Part shown: positions 60,200 to 64,000 of the stretch, one piece after another | Layout of the letters: each line of letters starts with the position of its first letter | Position numbering within the stretch: position 1 is the first letter of the stretch | Assembly: GCA_963696545.1 (NCBI GenBank) | Contig: CAVOKQ010000019.1 | Span: 76,669 to 140,668, forward strand | DNA length: 64,000 bases | Direction of reading: 5' to 3' | DNA from: RPQJ01 sp963696545 | GTDB taxonomy: Bacteria > Pseudomonadota > Gammaproteobacteria > Steroidobacterales > Steroidobacteraceae | Position numbers and translations under genes: made by a program | Notes under the pieces: generated by a model | The model's input: the letters and a program-made list of their open reading frames with translations, nothing else | What the model was told of the DNA's origin: nothing | The model's database searches: none

Positions 60200-61186
60200 T
60201 CAACGGCCGACGAGCTGCTGAAGCTGCTCGGGGTAACGGGCCCCCTGGACAGTGATGCGCGACGATGCGTCGTCGATTTCCCGCAGGTCCTCCGTGGAGA
60301 GATCAACGGAGGCGGCGCCCACGTTCTCCTCCAGGCGATGCCGCTTCGTTGTGCCCGGGATCGGCACGATCCACGGCTTCTGCGCGAGCAGCCAGGCCAG
60401 TGCGAGTTGAGCGGGGGTGATCCCCTTGCGCGTGGCGATTTCCCCGAGCAAATCGACCAGCGCCTTGTTGGCCTTGCGGGCCTCCACCGAGAACCGCGGC
60501 ACTATGTTGCGGAAGTCGGAACCGTCGAACTGGGTGGTCTCGTCAATCTTGCCTGTCAGGAATCCCTTGCCTAGCGGGCTGAACGGCACGAAGCCGATGC
60601 CGAGCTCTTCGAGCGTTGGGAGAATTTCCACCTCGGGCTCGCGCCACCACAGCGAGTACTCGCTCTGCAGCGCCGTGACGGGCTGCACCGCATGCGCGCG
60701 TCGGATCGTCTGGGCGCCGGCCTCCGACAGTCCGAAATGGCGCACTTTGCCCTCGTTGATGAGGTCGCGCACGGTGCCCGCGACGTCCTCGATCGGGACG
60801 TTCGGGTCGACCCGATGCTGGTAGAGCAGGTCGATCGTGCCCATCTTCAGGCGAGCCAGCGAGGCGTCAACGACCTCGCGGATGTGCTCGGGCCGGCTGT
60901 CGAGGCCGCTCTGCTTGCCATCGACGATGCTGAACCCGAACTTCGTCGCGATCGACACACGGCTGCGGTGCGGTGCGAGCGCCTCACCGAGGAGTTCCTC
61001 GTTCGTGTACGGCCCGTAGATCTCGGCCGTGTCGAAGAACGTGATTCCGAGTTCCACCGCGCGGGCGATGACGGAGGCCATCTCGCGCTTGTCGCCGGGC
61101 GGGCCGAGCCCGAAGCTCATGCTCATGCAGCCGAGACCGAGCGCGGAGACCTCGAGGCCGGCTTTACCGAGTTGGCGTGTCTGCAT
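60200..61186 (-). CDS. Aldo/keto reductase
   Basis: A 328-residue NADPH-dependent reductase. The start MQTRQLGKAGLEVSALGLGCMSMS (ATG 61186) has GGAG 7 nt upstream; an in-frame codon at 61210 is an alternative. The catalytic tetrad is Asp and Tyr in FFDTAEIYGPYTNEELLG, Lys in IATKFGF and His in LLYQHRVD. The first 23 nt overlap the 3' end of the decarboxylase-like gene, so the two are coupled. Confidence 0.93.
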   Translation of the reverse strand: MQTRQLGKAGLEVSALGLGCMSMSFGLGPPGDKREMASVIARAVELGITFFDTAEIYGPYTNEELLGEALAPHRSRVSIATKFGFSIVDGKQSGLDSRPEHIREVVDASLARLKMGTIDLLYQHRVDPNVPIEDVAGTVRDLINEGKVRHFGLSEAGAQTIRRAHAVQPVTALQSEYSLWWREPEVEILPTLEELGIGFVPFSPLGKGFLTGKIDETTQFDGSDFRNIVPRFSVEARKANKALVDLLGEIATRKGITPAQLALAWLLAQKPWIVPIPGTTKRHRLEENVGAASVDLSTEDLREIDDASSRITVQGARYPEQLQQLVGR

Positions 61187-61988
61187 CCTGTTCTCCTGTT
61201 GGCGTGGCATCGGCGCTCGACGAGCGCTCGTCAGCTGCCTGTGTGGCCTCGTTCACCACACGCAGGCCGTTCAAGGCAGTTGGGTAGCCGATGTACGGCA
61301 GCAGCTGAGTCAGCACATCGATCAGGCGTGCGCGGTCGTTGCCGACGCGGACGTTCGCGAGCACGTGCGCCTTCACCTGCGACTCGCAGCCACCGAGCGC
61401 GACCAGCATGCTGAAGGTCAGCAGCTCGCGTGTCTGGATGTCGATCTCACCGCGTGACACGTGATCGCCAAAGCAATTGCCCGTCAGGAAGCGCAGAAGG
61501 TGGCGCTGATCGGCGGGCGTCGATGCGTGCAGCTGGTCGAGTGCCGCCTGGCCAATCACGGTTCGCTGCACTTCGAGCCCGACGGCCGCCCGCGTCTCGG
61601 GCGTGCTCCTGGACTGGGGCGGCAGCGGCAACGCGACGCCTCGCTCCGTCAGGACGACATTCGTGACGTGGAGGAAGTCGAACACCCGCGCCATGCCGAC
61701 ATAGGGCACGGCCTGATACACGACTTCCTTTGCGGCGCTGGGTGTGACGCCGGCGGTCAGCGCGGCACGCAGCATCACTCGGAACTCGCCCACTGCGTGC
61801 ACCGCGCTCATCGCCGCGAGCTGTGCCATGAGACGCGTGACCACGTCGAGGCGCGTCACTTCGAGTGCCTCGCCGAAGGCGAAGTTGTCGAACACGTCTA
61901 TCAACTCCGGGTCCGTACGCGCGAGCGTCGAAACATGTCCGGGGAACAGTTGCTCGTGGTTCCTGCGCGCCCGTGCGTTCGTTGCCAT
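61164..61988 (-). CDS. Two-domain carboxymuconolactone decarboxylase-like protein
   Basis: A 274-residue protein with two CMD-like helical domains. The ATG at 61988 has GGAGGA 4-5 nt upstream. In the first half AMSAVHAVGEFRVMLRAAL lacks the usual cysteines. In the second half ALGGCESQVKAHVLANV has a single cysteine and a histidine, instead of the CxxC pair of AhpD-type peroxidases. So a peroxidase role is unlikely, and a decarboxylase-like or lactone-related role is possible. It starts the divergent operon facing the LysR gene. Confidence 0.82.
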   Translation of the reverse strand: MATNARARRNHEQLFPGHVSTLARTDPELIDVFDNFAFGEALEVTRLDVVTRLMAQLAAMSAVHAVGEFRVMLRAALTAGVTPSAAKEVVYQAVPYVGMARVFDFLHVTNVVLTERGVALPLPPQSRSTPETRAAVGLEVQRTVIGQAALDQLHASTPADQRHLLRFLTGNCFGDHVSRGEIDIQTRELLTFSMLVALGGCESQVKAHVLANVRVGNDRARLIDVLTQLLPYIGYPTALNGLRVVNEATQAADERSSSADATPTGEQDADTPTR

Positions 61989-62090
61989 CCCGTCCTCCTC
62001 ACTACTCGAATCGCGCAGACCCAATGGGGGCTGCGGTATGCGTGGAACGATAGGCCGGTTTCGGTCACGCCAGTAGACGGTGTAATCTGC

Positions 62091-62113
62091 ATGAACCTAT
62101 ATCGGAGATTCAT
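62091..62113. promoter_or_regulatory. Possible LysR binding site upstream of the lysR-type gene
   Basis: The inverted repeat ATGAA (62091-62095) and TTCAT (62109-62113) with 13 nt between lies directly before the LysR start, in the 127-nt divergent gap. It fits the general form of an autoregulatory LysR site. Confidence 0.3.
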
Positions 62114-62115
62114 CA

Positions 62116-63021
62116 ATGCGCCGCGAAGAACTGGGTGATCTCCTAGCCTTGTCCGCCGTCGCAGAGGCGGGAAGCTTCACCCGCGCTGCAGCGCGTCTCG
62201 GTACGTCGCAGTCCGCGTTGAGCCATACCATCCGCCGACTCGAGGCGCGTCTCGGGCTGCGACTGCTGACCCGAACGACTCGAAACGTTTCCCCTACGGA
62301 GGCCGGTCAGCGACTGCTCGGCGCCCTGCGCCCCGCGTTTGAGCAGATCGAATCAGAACTCGCGTCGTTGGATGAACTGCGCGACAAGCCAGCCGGAACC
62401 ATCCGCATCAACACGAGCGGGCATGCGGCATCGACGATCCTGTGGCCGGCACTCAAACAGTTCCTGCCGAAGTACCCCGACGTTCACGTCGAACTGTCCC
62501 TCGATTCGGCCCTGACAGACATCGTGGCGCAGCGATTCGATGCGGGCGTACGCCTCGGCGAGCACCTCGCCCGCGACATGGTTGCCGTTCGAATCGGGCC
62601 CGACCTGCGCATGGCGGTCGTCGGGGCGCCGTCGTACTTCGACGGGCGCTCGAAGCCAAAGCGGCCGCAAGACCTGACCGGCCACATTTGCATCAACCTC
62701 CGACAGTCGACGCTCGGTGGGCTCTATGCCTGGGAGTTCGAAAAGGATCGCCGCGAGATCAATGTCAGGGTTGAGGGATCGCTGATCTTCAACGACATGC
62801 GCATGGTGCTGCGCGCCGCGCTGGACGGGTTCGGGCTCGCCTTCGTCATGGAGGACCAGGCACAGTCAGCCATCGAGGGGGGGCAGCTCGTGCGTGTCCT
62901 CGCCGACTGGTGTCCGCAGTTCGCGGGATACCATCTTTACTATCCGAGTCGAAGGCAGCCGACCCCGGCGTTTTCCCTGCTCGTCGAGGCGTTGCGATTC
63001 GACGGCGCTAAGCGACGCTGA
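62116..63021 (+). CDS. LysR family transcriptional regulator
   Basis: A 301-residue LTTR with N-terminal winged helix (GDLLALSAVAEAGSFTRAAARLGTSQSALSHTIRRLEARLGLRLL) and a substrate-binding domain. GGAG precedes the ATG by 8 nt. Divergent orientation to the CMD-AKR-ADH-NmrA-SDR genes suggests it controls them. The inducer is unknown. Confidence 0.93.
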   Translation: MRREELGDLLALSAVAEAGSFTRAAARLGTSQSALSHTIRRLEARLGLRLLTRTTRNVSPTEAGQRLLGALRPAFEQIESELASLDELRDKPAGTIRINTSGHAASTILWPALKQFLPKYPDVHVELSLDSALTDIVAQRFDAGVRLGEHLARDMVAVRIGPDLRMAVVGAPSYFDGRSKPKRPQDLTGHICINLRQSTLGGLYAWEFEKDRREINVRVEGSLIFNDMRMVLRAALDGFGLAFVMEDQAQSAIEGGQLVRVLADWCPQFAGYHLYYPSRRQPTPAFSLLVEALRFDGAKRR

Positions 63022-63029
63022 CCCGTCGT

Positions 63030-63155
63030 CGAAGTCCGCTTCGGGTCGATTCTTCCGATACGAGGTCCGCTTTCGGGAACGGGATTTGGGGCGTTGCGAC
63101 CGACTGCGGGATTGCGGACACTCCGGTACAGGAACAGTCGGCCAGGAGCAGTCGT
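63030..63155 (+). repeat. Dispersed repeat, copy B
   Basis: About 125 nt, beginning 9 nt after the LysR stop. It matches copy A and both halves of copy C. Internal words GTCCGC (63035 and 63065) and GCGGAC (63114) are inverted arms that could fold into a hairpin. It may also act as a terminator for the convergent lysR and kdpE genes. Confidence 0.75.
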
Positions 63156-63243
63156 TTGCGCGCCGCTCCCACAGCAGACGTTCGCGAGTATCGACCTCGC
63201 TCCACTTGTCGGAAATTGGGGCGAGGATATCGGCGCGCGCACA

Positions 63244-63951
63244 TCAATTTTCATCCGGATCACTTGTTCTCAGCCGATAGCCGATGCCGGCTTCAGTCAC
63301 GAGGAACTGCGGGCGCCGCGGGTCCGGTTCGAGTTTGTCTCGCAGCCCCTTGATGCACACACGCAGCGCGCCGGTGTCTCCGACTCGGTCCGGACCCCAA
63401 ACCTCGCGCAGCAACTGTCGCGCCGTCACGATCATCCCGGACTGGCGCGCGAGGCAGTCGAGGACCCGGTACTCCAGCGGAGTCAGGTGGACCGTGACGC
63501 CCGGTCCGCTCGTGACACGACGGGTCAGGTCGATGCGCTTCTCGCCGAGTGACAGCAGCGGCAGGGCACCCGAGCCACGCGGTGTCCGGCGCAGCCCGGC
63601 GCGCACGCGTGCCAGCAGTTCGGCCGCGCTGAACGGCTTGGTCACGTAGTCGTCGGCGCCTGCGTCCAACGCCGCAATCTTCTGGGACTCCATCGTGCGG
63701 GCTGACAGCACGACCACCGGCACGGGCGACCAGGCGCGGACATGCCGAATCAGCGTCAGGCCGTCCTCGTCTGGCAATCCAAGATCGACTAGCAGCAGGT
63801 CGGGCTTGTGAGCCCGTACCTCGATCTCGCCTCGTTCTGCGGTGCCTGCCTCCACGACCCGATAATTCTCCGCCTCAAGCAGGACGCGCAAGACCTTGCG
63901 GATGCCCGGCTCGTCTTCGATGATCAGGATCAGGTGCATTGCCTGGGTCAT
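63244..63951 (-). CDS. kdpE: Response regulator, KdpE-like
   Basis: A 235-residue OmpR-type regulator. The receiver domain has acidic residues Glu12-Asp13 in LIIEDEPG, the phosphoacceptor Asp56 in LLLVDLGLPDEDG, Ser83 and Lys105 in DDYVTKPFS. The C-terminal winged helix has VHLTPLEYRVLDCLARQSGMIVTARQLLREVWG, ending EAGIGYRL. The upstream histidine kinase overlaps it (ATGA), so this is the KdpDE pair in potassium uptake control. The kdpFABC genes would lie beyond the right edge. Confidence 0.9.
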   Translation of the reverse strand: MTQAMHLILIIEDEPGIRKVLRVLLEAENYRVVEAGTAERGEIEVRAHKPDLLLVDLGLPDEDGLTLIRHVRAWSPVPVVVLSARTMESQKIAALDAGADDYVTKPFSAAELLARVRAGLRRTPRGSGALPLLSLGEKRIDLTRRVTSGPGVTVHLTPLEYRVLDCLARQSGMIVTARQLLREVWGPDRVGDTGALRVCIKGLRDKLEPDPRRPQFLVTEAGIGYRLRTSDPDEN

Positions 63952-64000
63952 GGCTCCGGCACCGCGACGGGCAGCGTGAACTCGAACCTGGCGCCTCCGT
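63948..64000 (-). CDS. kdpD: Sensor histidine kinase KdpD, C-terminal end only
   Basis: The last 17 residues of the upstream kinase are visible: GGARFEFTLPVAVPEP preceded by one partial codon. The GGxRFxFTLP pattern is the end of the G-box of a HisKA kinase. The stop overlaps the kdpE start by 4 nt. The rest lies outside the window. Confidence 0.75.
   Translation of the reverse strand, partial: GGARFEFTLPVAVPEP

Noticed and set aside
57491..63155. Dispersed repeats as integron attC sites
   Set aside because: No GTTRRRY core or matching inverse core site is present, and no integrase gene was seen. The cassette idea is kept only in general form.

Overview
The window is a GC-rich bacterial chromosome segment around the replication origin. 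The left part has the conserved order recF-dnaN-dnaA / rpmH-rnpA-yidD-yidC-mnmE. Further right come mnmG, rsmG, parA, parB, the complete atpIBEFHAGDC operon, glmU and glmS. This layout, a Pseudomonas-type parS site, the PrpC/AcnD/PrpF methylcitrate route, a cytochrome c4, an IS30 element and KdpDE all point to a gammaproteobacterium. I infer a free-living aerobe near the Nevskiales/Steroidobacterales/Xanthomonadales grade, but I cannot name a genus. Frame breaks, including one in the essential gene atpD, suggest a draft or long-read metagenome assembly.

1-11.4 kb: replication start genes (minus strand), a candidate oriC between dnaN and dnaA, then rpmH, rnpA, yidD, yidC and mnmE (plus strand). 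A wax ester synthase/DGAT-like gene and a small HExxH gene sit between mnmE and mnmG. 11.4-28.4 kb: a 17 kb metabolic block separates mnmG from rsmG. It holds an OppA-like lipoprotein, an NfeD-like protein, glutathione peroxidase, a SIMPL protein, cytochrome c4, a metallo-beta-lactamase-fold enzyme, acuI-cysD-cysNC (acryloyl-CoA reduction and sulfate activation), a MaoC / diheme cytochrome / cupin operon, and prpB-prpC-acnD-prpF. AcuI makes propionyl-CoA and the prp genes consume it, so the two could work together. 28.4-33.6 kb: rsmG, parA and parB, with lipid A deacylase, DEAD-box helicase and chorismate mutase genes between parA and parB.

34-47 kb: the ATP synthase operon with a good promoter and a hairpin-plus-U-run leader, then glmU, an S9 peptidase gene in reverse, and glmS. 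46.9-52.8 kb: envelope and stress genes (diiron-type MBL protein, serine hydrolase, TMEM175-type channel, GST, DUF4870, SlyD-type FKBP, and an OmpW-barrel/OmpA-domain fusion). 52.9-64 kb: an accessory region with a GNAT gene, an IS30-family element, two poorly known genes, a redox gene cluster beside a LysR regulator, and finally kdpE and the end of kdpD.

Two kinds of structure are not explained by genes. First, short REP-like palindromes (GGGGAC/GTCCCC and GGTGCC/GGCACC types) sit at gene borders and apparently supply the start region of mnmE and prpF and the tail of acnD. Second, a repeat of about 125 bp occurs in three direct copies at the right end. One copy is split by the IS30 element, and the other two bracket the redox cluster.
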